Shown here: one piece after another, positions 33,373 through 43,333 of the stretch | How positions within the stretch are numbered: position 1 is the first letter of the stretch | Layout: the number at the start of each line of letters is the position of its first letter | Assembly (NCBI GenBank): GCA_021604865.1 | Contig: BQJU01000027.1 | Coordinates: 29,687-93,686, forward strand | Length of the DNA: 64,000 nt | Reading direction: 5' to 3' | From: Saprospiraceae bacterium | GTDB taxonomy: Bacteria; Bacteroidota; Bacteroidia; Chitinophagales; Saprospiraceae | Position numbers and translations under genes: made by a program | The notes under the pieces: model-generated | Databases searched by the model: none | Told to the model about the DNA's origin: nothing | The model's input: the letters and a program-made list of their open reading frames with translations, nothing else

Positions 33373-34071
33373 CTATCGTCTACTCATTGCCTGGTAGCGC
33401 AATAAAAAGTATAAGAACATTACAAGTGCTGAAAGTGCTGCCGAAACATAAGTCATGGCTGCCCACCAAAGAGCATCTTTGGCACCGGCATATTCGGCTC
33501 CCTTGGCAGCACTGCTCTCCTCCAGCCAGGCCAGTGCCCGCCGGCTTGCATCAAACTCTACCGGGAGGGTAATCAAACTAAAGAGAGCCGTGACACCAAA
33601 AGTGACCATGGTGATCAACATCATTGTGGAACCGCCATTGACACCAAAGGCGCCAAGAGCAAACAAAAGTAAAAATTGCTGAGCCTTTGCCGCCAGATTG
33701 ACTACGGGTACAATAGCAGAGCGTAGCTTGAGCCAAACATAGGCGTTAGCATGTTGTACGGCATGGCCACATTCGTGGGCTGCTACTGCTGCTGCAGCCA
33801 CACTACGATCTCGATAAACATTGGGGCTTAATTTGACTGTTTTGGTCAGCGGGTTATAATGATCCGATAAAAAGCCCTGCCCCTCCTCGATTTTTACATC
33901 ATGGATGCCATAATAATCCAGCATGGCCTGAGCAATTTCCCTGCCACTGCGGCCAGAGCTCATTGGCACTTGGCTGTAGTGCTTAAATTTAGCTTTCAAG
34001 CGATTGCTCAAAAACATGCCGACTAGCGAAAAAAGGCCGGTAATGATAATATACCCCATATAGGAGCCCAT
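33373..34071 (-). CDS. Membrane zinc metallopeptidase (DUF232/YugP type)
   Basis: 232 aa. The N-terminal helix is followed by SGREIAQAMLDYYGIHDVKI, the zinc site AVAAHECGHAVQHA (HExxH variant HECGH), then membrane helices and GAKDALWWAAMTYVSAALSA. This is the small membrane peptidase family typified by Bacillus YugP. The start at 34071 follows a serS terminator, so it is a new transcript, probably continuing into frr. Substrates are unknown. Confidence 0.88.
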   Translation of the reverse strand: MGSYMGYIIITGLFSLVGMFLSNRLKAKFKHYSQVPMSSGRSGREIAQAMLDYYGIHDVKIEEGQGFLSDHYNPLTKTVKLSPNVYRDRSVAAAAVAAHECGHAVQHANAYVWLKLRSAIVPVVNLAAKAQQFLLLFALGAFGVNGGSTMMLITMVTFGVTALFSLITLPVEFDASRRALAWLEESSAAKGAEYAGAKDALWWAAMTYVSAALSALVMFLYFLLRYQAMSRR

Positions 34072-34140
34072 AGTTAACAGTTTATGTTAGTGGTCTGTCA
34101 AACCCAAGTTGCCGGATAATCTATGGCGTCTTAGGCATAC

Positions 34141-34172
34141 AAAAAAAATGCAGATACCTTACCCGGCATCTG
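34141..34172 (-). terminator. Terminator of serS
   Basis: On the minus strand an 8-bp stem (complements of 34165-34172 and 34151-34158, one G-T) and a 6-nt loop, then CATTTTTTTT. Confidence 0.75.
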
Positions 34173-34187
34173 AAGGTTGACAACCCA

Positions 34188-35459
34188 CTAGTTAAGCAAT
34201 TCAAACCCCGTATATGTTTGCAAGACCTTAGGAATTTTTATTCCTTCGGGAGTTTGGTTGTTTTCCAACAATGCTGCAATAATGCGGGCCAGAGCCAGGG
34301 CACTGCCATTAAGGGTATGCGCCAGGCGCGTGTTTTTTCCATCGCGGAAACGCAACTTCAGGCGGTTGGTCTGGAATGTCTCAAAATTAGAGACGGAACT
34401 GACTTCCAACCAACGTTGTTGGGCCGCAGAATATACTTCAAAATCAAAAGTTAAGGCGGAAGTAAAACCGAGGTCACCTCCACACAAACGCAAGATTCGG
34501 TAAGGCAATTCCAACTTTTCCATCAGGCTGGAAACGTGAGCCACCATTTCATGCAAAGTATCATAAGACTTATCAGGGTGCTGGATTTGCACAATTTCTA
34601 CTTTATCGAACTGGTGAACTCTATTGAGTCCCCGTACATGTGCACCATAAGAACCAGCCTCTCTTCGAAAACATGGCGTATAGCCTGTTAATTTAACCGG
34701 AAAATCTTCTTCTTTAAGGATCGTATCCCGATAAATGTTCGTTATCGGAACTTCCGCAGTGGGGATCAAGTACAAATCGTCCTTTTCTACATAATACATC
34801 TGGCCTTCCTTGTCGGGCAATTGTCCCGTAGCACGTGCCGTGTCTTCATTAACAAGTAGTGGAGGCACTACTTCACGGTAACCGGCACGGCTGGCTTCGT
34901 CGAGGAAAAAATTGATTAAAGCACGCTGTAGGCGGGCACCTTTGCCCTGGAATACCGGGAAACCGGCGCCGGTAATCTTTACCCCTAGTTCCAGGTCGAA
35001 AATCTCATATTTTTTTGCCAAATCCCAATGGGGGAGTGCCGACTCTCCTAGTTCAGGAAGAGTTCCTTCCCAGGCGCGGAAGACTTCATTATCCTCTTCG
35101 GAAGTACCAGCGGGCACCGATTCGTTGGGGATATTCGGTATTTTATACAATAGATCTTCCAGGTCGGAAGTTGTTGTTTTTAAAGCTTCTTCCAGGACGC
35201 TGCCTTTTTCTTTCAGCGTAGCAACCTCTGCCTTCATGGCTTCGGCTTCTTCCCTTTGTTCGGCCTTGTATTTATCTCCGATCTCTTTTGAAAGCCGGTT
35301 GCGGTCGGATAGAATATTGTCTAATTCCGTTTGTGCACCTCTACGGATTTCGTCTAGTCGAAATATTTCATCGACCAGATCCATTTCCTTAAAATTCCGA
35401 ACTTTCAATCCCGCAATAATTCGATCGCGATTTTCTCGAAAAAAACCAATTTCTAACAT
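34188..35459 (-). CDS. serS: Serine-tRNA ligase
   Basis: 423 aa, standard length. An N-terminal coiled coil binds the tRNA-Ser variable arm (LDEIRRGAQTELDNILSDRN). Class II motif 2 is FRREAGSYGAHVRGLNRVHQ and motif 3 is LNGSALALARIIAALLEN. It charges tRNA-Ser and tRNA-Sec. It is divergent from rho, with promoter elements for both in the 394-bp gap. Confidence 0.97.
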   Translation of the reverse strand: MLEIGFFRENRDRIIAGLKVRNFKEMDLVDEIFRLDEIRRGAQTELDNILSDRNRLSKEIGDKYKAEQREEAEAMKAEVATLKEKGSVLEEALKTTTSDLEDLLYKIPNIPNESVPAGTSEEDNEVFRAWEGTLPELGESALPHWDLAKKYEIFDLELGVKITGAGFPVFQGKGARLQRALINFFLDEASRAGYREVVPPLLVNEDTARATGQLPDKEGQMYYVEKDDLYLIPTAEVPITNIYRDTILKEEDFPVKLTGYTPCFRREAGSYGAHVRGLNRVHQFDKVEIVQIQHPDKSYDTLHEMVAHVSSLMEKLELPYRILRLCGGDLGFTSALTFDFEVYSAAQQRWLEVSSVSNFETFQTNRLKLRFRDGKNTRLAHTLNGSALALARIIAALLENNQTPEGIKIPKVLQTYTGFELLN

Positions 35460-35531
35460 AGATGAGATAGATTATAAGACATAATTAACACTTAGTGGGC
35501 AACTTTAATGCCCCCTTTTGGTTATTTTTTG

Positions 35532-35571
35532 CAAAGATAGTATTTGAAATCCAAAATTAAGTGTAAATTTG
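35532..35571. promoter_or_regulatory. Overlapping divergent promoters of serS and rho
   Basis: Minus strand: TATCTTTG (complement of 35532-35539) is a good -7 element for serS, without a clear TTG. Plus strand: TTG at 35544-35546, 17-nt spacer, TAAATTTG at 35564-35571. The rho message would have a leader of about 275 nt (to 35854), in keeping with the autoregulation known for rho in other bacteria. The rest of 35460-35853 shows no gene. Confidence 0.45.
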
Positions 35572-35853
35572 TTTCGGCAAAACAAAGCACCCCACTCTAA
35601 GCTATGTCTTATTGCCAGTTTTAGTTAAAGGTGTTTGTGCTCCAATTCTTACTTTATTCCCCACTTCTAACAGGAAGTTCCAAGAGCTGGTAGGCATTGT
35701 GAGGTCAGCGATTTTCAATTACTTTTTCCAAGGACAAAACTGTTTCTCCGCACAACAGAATAGATTCCACTTATAATAGTATTTTTTTTTCTGACTGATG
35801 ACAGCAGACAAACCATTCCAGAACGTTTTTATTTTAGTAACATATATTTAATC

Positions 35854-37533
35854 ATGCTTGATATACTGCAATTGAATGACATGCTTGTTCCTGAACTTCG
35901 GGAATTAGCTGAACAAATCGGATTATCCGGGTATAAACGCTTAAATAAACAAGAGTTGATTCATAAAATCCTGGATCACCAAGCCGTTGTTGGTGCAACG
36001 GAGGAGCCAGCTGCCGAAAAAGAGGAGAAAGCTGTAACTAGCGCTCGTCCGGAAAGACAATCCAAAACCAAGCGAACAACTACCAAAGAGGAAGCACCTG
36101 ATAACAATGGCAAGGAACGAGATAGCCGCCGGGAAAATAGAAGAGATAGCCGCAACGAAAAAACTGAAAGTGGCGAAGATGAGGATTATCGCTCTCGCAG
36201 GCAGAGTAACCGGAACCCGCGTACTCAAGAAGATACAGATTCTTCTTCTCGCAGATCCACTCCTCCTCGTCAGGAATCTTCCCGGTCTGAATCCAATGCC
36301 CCAGAATCCAAAACACCTGTCCGTCGATCTTCTTCCCGCCAAGAGGCTACCCGATCTGAAGCCAATGTCCCTGAATCCAAATCTCCACCGGAAAAGAAAT
36401 TTGACATTGAATTAGATGGTATTATTGAGGGTGAAGGTATCTTGGAAATGATGCCTGATGGTTATGGCTTTTTGCGCTCAGCCGATTACAACTACCTCAC
36501 CTCTCCTGATGATATATACGTATCCCCATCCCAAATCAAACTGTTTGGTTTGCGTACCGGTGATACCGTTCGAGGAGCTGTGCGCCCTCCAAAAGAGGGA
36601 GAAAAATACTTCGCCCTATTACGGGTTTCTAAAATTAACGGCTTACAACCACAAGATATTCGGGACCGGGTACCTTTTGATTACCTGACCCCTCTTTTCC
36701 CTCAGGAGAAGTTCAACCTGATCATGTCACCAACGGGAAGAGACTATAGCACACGAATTATTGATCTCTTCACGCCAATAGGCAAAGGACAGCGTGGTCT
36801 GATTGTGGCACAACCTAAAACAGGTAAAACCTGGCTGCTTAAAGATGTAGCAAATGCTGTAGCCAAAAATCACCCGGAGTGTTACCTGATCGTCTTGCTT
36901 ATTGACGAACGTCCTGAGGAAGTAACAGATATGAAACGTAGTGTTAATGCCGAAGTAGTCGCTTCTACTTTTGATGAACCGGCTGATAACCACGTACGTG
37001 TAGCAGGTATAGTGCTGGAAAAAGCCAAAAGACTGGTGGAAAGTGGGCATGATGTTTGTATCCTGCTTGACTCTATTACACGTCTGGCACGGGCATACAA
37101 TACTGTAGCTCCTGCAAGTGGTAAAGTACTTTCCGGTGGTGTGGAAGCCAATGCATTGCACAAACCTAAAAAGTTCTTTGGTGCTGCCCGTAACATTGAA
37201 GGCGGTGGATCCCTGACCATTCTGGCTACGGCTCTGACAGATACCGGCTCCAAGATGGACGGCGTGATCTTCGAAGAATTTAAAGGTACTGGTAACATGG
37301 AACTGCAATTGGATCGGAGCCTGTCTAATAAGCGTCTCTATCCAGCTATCGATTTGACCAAGTCAAGTACCCGCCGCGAGGACTTACTGCTCGACAAAGA
37401 TACGCTCCAGCGGATGTTTATCCTACGCAACCACCTGGCTGATATGAAGCCGGATGAAGCTATGGAGTTCCTGCGGAAGCATTTGATTAGTACCAGCAGC
37501 AACGAAGAGTTCCTGATTTCTATGAATGGATAA
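35854..37533 (+). CDS. rho: Transcription termination factor Rho
   Basis: 559 aa. N-terminal Rho-N domain ([20 protein letters not shown], 1-45), then a long Arg/Ser/Glu-rich low-complexity insertion (about 50-190) typical of Bacteroidota Rho. The cold-shock RNA-binding domain follows ([20 protein letters not shown]), then the ATPase with Walker [17 protein letters not shown] near residue 320, [16 protein letters not shown] and the R-loop region. Rho terminates untranslated transcripts. The insert is disordered and may add RNA binding or condensation. Confidence 0.97.
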   Translation: MLDILQLNDMLVPELRELAEQIGLSGYKRLNKQELIHKILDHQAVVGATEEPAAEKEEKAVTSARPERQSKTKRTTTKEEAPDNNGKERDSRRENRRDSRNEKTESGEDEDYRSRRQSNRNPRTQEDTDSSSRRSTPPRQESSRSESNAPESKTPVRRSSSRQEATRSEANVPESKSPPEKKFDIELDGIIEGEGILEMMPDGYGFLRSADYNYLTSPDDIYVSPSQIKLFGLRTGDTVRGAVRPPKEGEKYFALLRVSKINGLQPQDIRDRVPFDYLTPLFPQEKFNLIMSPTGRDYSTRIIDLFTPIGKGQRGLIVAQPKTGKTWLLKDVANAVAKNHPECYLIVLLIDERPEEVTDMKRSVNAEVVASTFDEPADNHVRVAGIVLEKAKRLVESGHDVCILLDSITRLARAYNTVAPASGKVLSGGVEANALHKPKKFFGAARNIEGGGSLTILATALTDTGSKMDGVIFEEFKGTGNMELQLDRSLSNKRLYPAIDLTKSSTRREDLLLDKDTLQRMFILRNHLADMKPDEAMEFLRKHLISTSSNEEFLISMNG

Positions 37534-37565
37534 TGATCGTTGGACTAGTTCTGATATTCATATAA

Positions 37566-37605
37566 AAAAGCGGCATCGAATATTATCGATGCCGCTTTTG
37601 TTTGT
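37566..37605. terminator. Bidirectional terminator between rho and the MscS gene
   Basis: A 14-bp stem (37566-37579 with 37586-37599) with an A-run on the left and TTTTGTTTG on the right. The core GGCATCGA / TCGATGCC belongs to the TATCGA-type family. Confidence 0.85.
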
Positions 37606-37621
37606 GACAAGCCAGCTATAA

Positions 37622-39277
37622 TTATTGTTGTTCTTCTTTCTTTTTAGCCTTTTCTTCCAATTTCTTTTTATAGTTTTCCATAAAACCTGCAATAGCTACT
37701 TTTACTTTTTCGGCATCGGTAGTATAAGTTGGCATCAGAGACGGCTTTCCCGGAAATTCTTCTACATACATTGTCGTAGAAGGGAAAGCAAAACGTACGC
37801 CCAGTGCTTCAGCCAACCGGATTATCTCTAATATGAGGGTTTCTTTGACAGCGAGCTCTGAGCCATAATCTTTTACAGCAATGGGAACCCGAAACAGGAT
37901 ATTGATGGAAGAAGCACCGAAACTACTGACGTAAATATAAGCGCCTTCGTCATTGGCTTCGGGATGGGCTTCCACCAATTGGTGCAGGCCAGCGACAAAC
38001 TGTTCTATCAAATCGGGAGGGGTATCGTAGGTGATGCCCAACTCGGTTTGAAAGAGCCGGTATACTCTAACGCCCAGGTTGGTGATGACCTGATTGGCAA
38101 TGGTGCCGTTAGGTACGGATATGATAGAGCTATCTGGCTTTATAATCCGGGTGGTACGGAAACCTACTTCCACAACGGTACCCGCAAAGCTGCCCCCATC
38201 GATATAATCACCGATTTGGAAGGGTTGATCCACAAAAATCATCGCCGAGCCGATCAGGTTTTTAACGGTGTCCTGTGCTGCTAGAGCCAAAGCTAATCCG
38301 CCAATGGACAAGCCGGCAATCAACGCCGTGAGGTTGACTTCAAAAATGCTGAGTATTTGCGCCATAGCGCCGATGACAATAAGAATTTGGGCAGAACGGC
38401 TGATAATAGGTACCAGCTGTTCGTCAAGTTTATTTTCCGTACGTTCGGTCAATTTTCGGAAATACAACATCAGTACCTCCAATATCCGTAGGACAATCAG
38501 CATCACCAAAATGGTATTGACGATTTTAATGAATGTTATCGTAAATGCAGTTGTTGCCGGAGGTAATAACAAAACGGGCAGCAACATTCTGATTCCCTTG
38601 AATATTAATAACACACTGATCAGACGAGCAATACGCTGTACCAAGTCGGGTTCGATCAGAGAAGGATACAATCGGGACCGGCTCAGGCGGCCGACAATCG
38701 GACCTAAAATTCGACTCAGAATAGCATGTACAAAAAAAGACAATAAAATAATGACCAGAAAGCTGAAATATTGCCAGAGAGAATAACCCAGGAATTTTGT
38801 TTGCCCGAATTTGGGGGATATATTCAAAAGGCGGTCTAATCCGTAGGGGTAAACGCTACGATGGAGTTTTGGAATTGCTGTCACCGTTTCCTGGGAATAA
38901 TACCACCGGTTGTTCAACCGTTCCAGGTATACCTCTGGTAATTGGTCGGGATAGGGCGTATACAAAGCCATTTGAGTAAGGCTATCTATGAAGTTGGTAT
39001 CATTTGGAATAAAATTAAAGCGGACATAGATTCCTTTTCCGTCCAGAATTTGTTTGAGTTGGATGGCCCTTTTTCGACGTGTAACGGAGTCGACGACATT
39101 GGGGTACAAGGCTAGAGCTGCGGTGTCAGGGAAATAGGACTCCGGCTGAAGAAAGTGCAAATGCCAGTACATGGTCTGACTGGGACTTTTAAGGGAGAGT
39201 TCCAATTGCGAACTTTGCCCACATAAAATTAGGGGAAGAAAAAGAAAAATATATAAACTCAGAATTCTGTTATACAT
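37622..39277 (-). CDS. MscS-family mechanosensitive channel
   Basis: 551 aa from the ATG at 39277; a TTG lies two codons earlier. A Sec signal is followed by an extracytoplasmic region of about 130 residues and several membrane helices (FLVIILLSFFVHAILSRILG). The pore helix TALIAGLSIGGLALALAAQD carries the Gly/Ala pattern of MscS TM3, then DTVKNLIGSAMIFVDQPFQI, the beta domain (VGFRTTRIIKPDSSIISVPN) and a Lys/Glu-rich C-terminus. It opens under membrane tension to release solutes in osmotic downshock. Confidence 0.92.
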   Translation of the reverse strand: MYNRILSLYIFLFLPLILCGQSSQLELSLKSPSQTMYWHLHFLQPESYFPDTAALALYPNVVDSVTRRKRAIQLKQILDGKGIYVRFNFIPNDTNFIDSLTQMALYTPYPDQLPEVYLERLNNRWYYSQETVTAIPKLHRSVYPYGLDRLLNISPKFGQTKFLGYSLWQYFSFLVIILLSFFVHAILSRILGPIVGRLSRSRLYPSLIEPDLVQRIARLISVLLIFKGIRMLLPVLLLPPATTAFTITFIKIVNTILVMLIVLRILEVLMLYFRKLTERTENKLDEQLVPIISRSAQILIVIGAMAQILSIFEVNLTALIAGLSIGGLALALAAQDTVKNLIGSAMIFVDQPFQIGDYIDGGSFAGTVVEVGFRTTRIIKPDSSIISVPNGTIANQVITNLGVRVYRLFQTELGITYDTPPDLIEQFVAGLHQLVEAHPEANDEGAYIYVSSFGASSINILFRVPIAVKDYGSELAVKETLILEIIRLAEALGVRFAFPSTTMYVEEFPGKPSLMPTYTTDAEKVKVAIAGFMENYKKKLEEKAKKKEEQQ

Positions 39278-39444
39278 GATCAAGTGGATATGGTTTTTGC
39301 AAAAGTAAACATATTGCCGGATAGTTATTAATCGACATCCCTGGTGTTAGTAGTTTGACAATTTCGCTTTTTAAATCCAAGAATTAAAGGCTTTTTTCTA
39401 GCTTGCAGTACCACATTCAATTATGCGCATTTACAATTTTTTGT

Positions 39445-42381
39445 ATGAAAAAACTGATTTTAGCATTGCTACTAAGTTTTCCGATTTTTATTCAGGCTCA
39501 ACTGTTGGACCACGTACAAGGTGAAGTCATGGTTATGTTGGAAAAAGGAACTAATGTTCGTACATGGGCCCAACATTGGGGTACTTTTCAAGGAAAAAAA
39601 AGTCAATTTCGTTTGAAAAAACTGGTTTCGCCACCGCTCCAAGTGTGGACCTTTCAATTTGATTACACCGAGATCAATGAATATGAATTATTGACAGCCA
39701 TCCGTCGGGACAAAACGGTACAGTTGGCCCAGTTTATTCATTTTGTCCAGCTACGTTCCACAATCCCTGATGATCCGGGTTTTGTTGATCAATGGCAATA
39801 TATTAATACCGGGCAGGATGGCGGAACGGTAGGCGCCGATATTGATATGGACCTAGCTTGGGATTTGACAACTGGTGGACTGACCGTCCAGGGAGATACG
39901 ATTGTAGTGTGTGCCCTCGATGATGGCATCGACCTTTCCCATGAAGATTTTGCCGGCAATCGCTGGATCAACTATGCAGAAATTCCCGGGAACGGCTTGG
40001 ATGATGATAATAATGGGTATGTAGATGACTATCTGGGCTGGAACTCCAATGCAGAAACTGACAATATCAATGGCGGGAATCATGGTACCCCGGTAGCGGG
40101 CATCATGGGTGCCAAAGGCAATAATGCTTTAGGCGTAACAGGGGTGAATTGGAATGTAAAAGTGATGGTTATTCGCAATGATTTTAATACCGATGAAGCT
40201 AGGGTCCTTTCTGCCTATTCCTATCCACTGGTACAACGCATGCGATACAATGAAACGAATGGAGCTGAAGGCGCATTTGTGGTTGCGACTAATGCTTCCT
40301 GGGGTGTTGACCTCGGGGATCCGGCGGATGCACCTATCTGGTGTGCCTTTTATGATGCTCTGGGTACGCATGGTATTCTCAATTGTGGTGCGACTATCAA
40401 TGACAATGTTGACGTAGACCTTGAAGGAGATTTACCCACTGCCTGTCCTAGCGACTTCCTGATTTCGGTGACCAATATGAACCGCAATGATGAAAAGGTG
40501 ATGGGAGCGGGTTATGGTGTAACAACTATTGATCTTGGTGCTTTTGGGAGCGGAACCTGGACCACTAAACAGGGCAATAATTATGGTTCATTTGGAGGAA
40601 CTTCCGGAGCTACGCCACATGTTACTGGCACCGTTGGTTTGTTATATTCGGCAGATTGTCCTGGATTTATCAATTTGGCGAAAGCTGATCCCGCCGCCGC
40701 TGCATTATTGGCTAAACAATACATTCTGGAAGGGGTTGACCCCAATCCTTCATTAGCGGGCATTACGGTAACCGGAGGCCGACTGAATGTATACAATAGT
40801 CTGATGTTGCTGCTCGAAAATTGTGACAACTGTTTTCAACCCAGTAGCCTGAGTATTAATAATATTACGGATGTTAATGCCCAATTAACTTGGAATACAC
40901 TTGATACCGTAGATCGGGTAGATTTACGTTGGAAGCCACTAAATACTCAGAACTGGAATATAGTGATTGACGTAAATACGCCATTTACGTTATCAGCATT
41001 AATAGGCTGCACCAATTATGAAGTGCAATTGCAGGGCCGTTGTGGGGCAACAGTTCTTGAGTGGACCGAAAGCAGAATATTCCGGACGGATGGTTGCTGC
41101 GAGCCGCCTCATACCATCAACATCACCGATATAACTACTAATCAAGCATTGGTGAGTTGGAATCCTGTATTGGCAGCCCAGAGTTACCTGTTCCGTTATC
41201 GACTGACCAATACTTTCGAGTGGACGGAAATAAATACGACTGAAACTGCTTTCTCTTTTAATGATCTGACCCTCTGTACTGGCTATGATATCCAACTGCT
41301 TACGGAATGTGTGGGCGGCCAAAGCCTAGCCAGCGAAATTCAATCTTTTTATACGACCGATTGTGGATTTTGTGCGGATACAGAGTATTGCTTACCGCAA
41401 AATCTGGATGCCAATGAAGAATGGATAGAATCCGTTGTATTAGGTGCTTTTGAAAATGTATCCGGCAATGATGACAGCTATGGGAATTACACCTTACTGG
41501 GGACCTCTCTGCTGGCTCGTGGTAATACCTACAATATGGTTTTAACACCTGGTTATATAGGCAATTCATTTGGAGAATATTTCCGGGTATATATTGATTT
41601 GGATCACAATGGAACCTTTTCACCCAGCGAAATTATCTATGATGCAGGAGAATCAACCAATGGCCCTTTAGAAACTGAATTAACGATTCCAGAGGATGCC
41701 AATCCCGGGCTTACCCGATTGAGGGTAGTCATGCAGTTTGATGGTGTCGATGGCCCTTGTCCTTTTGGACAGGGCAATTTTGGAGAGATAGAAGATTATT
41801 GTGTGGAGATCGTTACTCAGACTCCCTGTCCCAACCCTGACGACCTGGTTACCATGGATTCCAGCACCACGTCCATCACATTGGGTTGGCAGGAAGTGGA
41901 TGATGCCTTAAGCTATATTCTCCGTTACCGGGATTCAGCCAGCCAGAATTGGCTCGAAGAGGCCGTTATTGATCCGGAAATAATATTGTCAGGTCTTACA
42001 GAATGCCGCCAGTACGAAGTACAAATCAAATCCATATGCAGCAATGCTCAAAGCGGATTTTCTGTGGGTCATATTGTTAATACCAGATGTGTGCTGGACG
42101 TTCCGAAAAACCCCAATGGGATAACTGATTTTCAATGTTATCCTAATCCATTTGAGCAGGAATTGACGGTTGACTTTTTGCTTTCGCAAAACTTTTTGCA
42201 AGTCAGCATTTCTTTGGTTGATACTTATGGACGTATGCTCAAAGTGAAAAACATTGGTTCCTTGCCAGAAGGGCGGCAGCATGTTTATTTTAACACTTCG
42301 GACTTGCCAGCTGGCGTTTATTTTGTTCACCTTAAATCTGAGAAGGGGATGCTCAGCAGAAAAGTGGTGGCTGGGAGGTAG
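39445..42381 (+). CDS. Secreted subtilase with fibronectin-III-like repeats, GEVED domain and T9SS type A sorting signal
   Basis: 978 aa from the ATG at 39445, which heads a proper signal peptide (MKKLILALLLSFPIFIQAQ). Catalytic residues are present: VVCALDDGIDLSHE (Asp), NGGNHGTPVAGIMGA (His), GGTSGATPHVTGTVG (Ser). Then follow three Fn3-like repeats, two together with Cys-rich signatures (CTNYEVQLQGRCG, CTGYDIQLLTEC, CRQYEVQIKSICS), with a GEVED domain between the second and third (RVYIDLDHNGTFSPSE, GNFGEIEDYCVEI). The C-terminal domain of about 80 aa (CYPNPFEQELTV ... GVYFVHLKSEKGMLSRKVV) is a type A T9SS signal. A cell-surface or released protease. Unlike the 13.6-kb subtilase, its active site is intact. 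Confidence 0.93.
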   Translation: MKKLILALLLSFPIFIQAQLLDHVQGEVMVMLEKGTNVRTWAQHWGTFQGKKSQFRLKKLVSPPLQVWTFQFDYTEINEYELLTAIRRDKTVQLAQFIHFVQLRSTIPDDPGFVDQWQYINTGQDGGTVGADIDMDLAWDLTTGGLTVQGDTIVVCALDDGIDLSHEDFAGNRWINYAEIPGNGLDDDNNGYVDDYLGWNSNAETDNINGGNHGTPVAGIMGAKGNNALGVTGVNWNVKVMVIRNDFNTDEARVLSAYSYPLVQRMRYNETNGAEGAFVVATNASWGVDLGDPADAPIWCAFYDALGTHGILNCGATINDNVDVDLEGDLPTACPSDFLISVTNMNRNDEKVMGAGYGVTTIDLGAFGSGTWTTKQGNNYGSFGGTSGATPHVTGTVGLLYSADCPGFINLAKADPAAAALLAKQYILEGVDPNPSLAGITVTGGRLNVYNSLMLLLENCDNCFQPSSLSINNITDVNAQLTWNTLDTVDRVDLRWKPLNTQNWNIVIDVNTPFTLSALIGCTNYEVQLQGRCGATVLEWTESRIFRTDGCCEPPHTINITDITTNQALVSWNPVLAAQSYLFRYRLTNTFEWTEINTTETAFSFNDLTLCTGYDIQLLTECVGGQSLASEIQSFYTTDCGFCADTEYCLPQNLDANEEWIESVVLGAFENVSGNDDSYGNYTLLGTSLLARGNTYNMVLTPGYIGNSFGEYFRVYIDLDHNGTFSPSEIIYDAGESTNGPLETELTIPEDANPGLTRLRVVMQFDGVDGPCPFGQGNFGEIEDYCVEIVTQTPCPNPDDLVTMDSSTTSITLGWQEVDDALSYILRYRDSASQNWLEEAVIDPEIILSGLTECRQYEVQIKSICSNAQSGFSVGHIVNTRCVLDVPKNPNGITDFQCYPNPFEQELTVDFLLSQNFLQVSISLVDTYGRMLKVKNIGSLPEGRQHVYFNTSDLPAGVYFVHLKSEKGMLSRKVVAGR

Positions 42382-42399
42382 GAGCAGTCAGCTTTCGGC

Positions 42400-42510
42400 T
42401 GCGCCTTGACTGTCAGATCGCCTTTGGCTGTGAGACTTAATACACTGCAGCGTCTGATTTCTAACAGTGAAACGGTCTGACAGCAAAGCGATCTGACAGC
42501 GACAGCGATC
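42400..42510. repeat. Second cluster of the 8.3-kb repeat units
   Basis: Units related to those at 7567-8412 in the inverted form, including a 25-nt stretch (42475-42499) identical to 8365-8389. It fills the space between the convergent subtilase and ExbB-like genes. Confidence 0.8.
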
Positions 42511-43275
42511 TTAAGCAGGCTTATAAATCCGGCTAATCAGGTTATCGATGACGTAGGATTTGCTACGAGAAAAGAAAGTATCCAGGTCTTCGATGTAGCG
42601 ATGGTAGAAGAAATTGAGGATCAACCCGATCAGCAGGGCAACCAATGTGGTGTCAAAGGCTACATTCAAGTGTTGGGTAATGGCGGGCATACCTTCGGCC
42701 GTCTTGGCCAAGTGAGCCATACCAATCGAGGTGGATAGCCCGATCAGGGTGCCAATAAATCCCAAGGAAATAATGGCACTCAGAAAATAGCGTACCTTTT
42801 CCAGCTCACCATCCATTTCCTCTTTGCTATTGTCAACTTGGGCACTAAAGACTTGTAGCGTTTCACCAACCGACTGGTCGTTACGATATTGGGTACAAGC
42901 TTTTTTGATGAAATCGGCCACCAAAAAATTATTGCCGTTTTGCTCCAGTTGGATGGTATTAAGCTTGATATTGGCTACTTCATCCGGAGATAAAACCAAC
43001 TGATCTTTAACTGGCAGCAAACCCAGGTTAAAACCCTCATATTGTTTTTGAATGTATTTGCGTTTTTCAGACAAATCGAAGAAGCTGTAGAAAAACAAAC
43101 CGTATATCGCCGCCTGAATGTAGCCGCTGTAAGACCCGCCCAGGGCCTCAACAAATCGGTGCATTCCAGATCCAGGGTTAAATATATTGCCGAAAACAAT
43201 CAGCAACAACCACAGACCGGCCGCTAGAATTACGCTGAATACTAATTGACTGGACTTTGATTTGAACATAATCAT
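42511..43275 (-). CDS. MotA/TolQ/ExbB-type proton channel protein
   Basis: 254 aa. Hydrophobic segments near residues 10-30 and 50-65, then two C-terminal helices (FLSAIISLGFIGTLIGLSTS and VAFDTTLVALLIGLILNFFY). The conserved ExbB pattern GFIGTLIGL and AFDTTLVALL is present. Such proteins form the stator that uses the proton gradient. It is the last gene of a five-gene operon, 58 bp after an ExbD-like gene, which is the expected pairing. Its system is not TonB, flagellum or Tol as usually organised. Confidence 0.85.
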   Translation of the reverse strand: MIMFKSKSSQLVFSVILAAGLWLLLIVFGNIFNPGSGMHRFVEALGGSYSGYIQAAIYGLFFYSFFDLSEKRKYIQKQYEGFNLGLLPVKDQLVLSPDEVANIKLNTIQLEQNGNNFLVADFIKKACTQYRNDQSVGETLQVFSAQVDNSKEEMDGELEKVRYFLSAIISLGFIGTLIGLSTSIGMAHLAKTAEGMPAITQHLNVAFDTTLVALLIGLILNFFYHRYIEDLDTFFSRSKSYVIDNLISRIYKPA

Positions 43276-43333
43276 TGTGTTTTAGAGTTCTTTTGTCTAA
43301 AATGATCTTTCTTCCGTTGGAGCGAACATTTAC

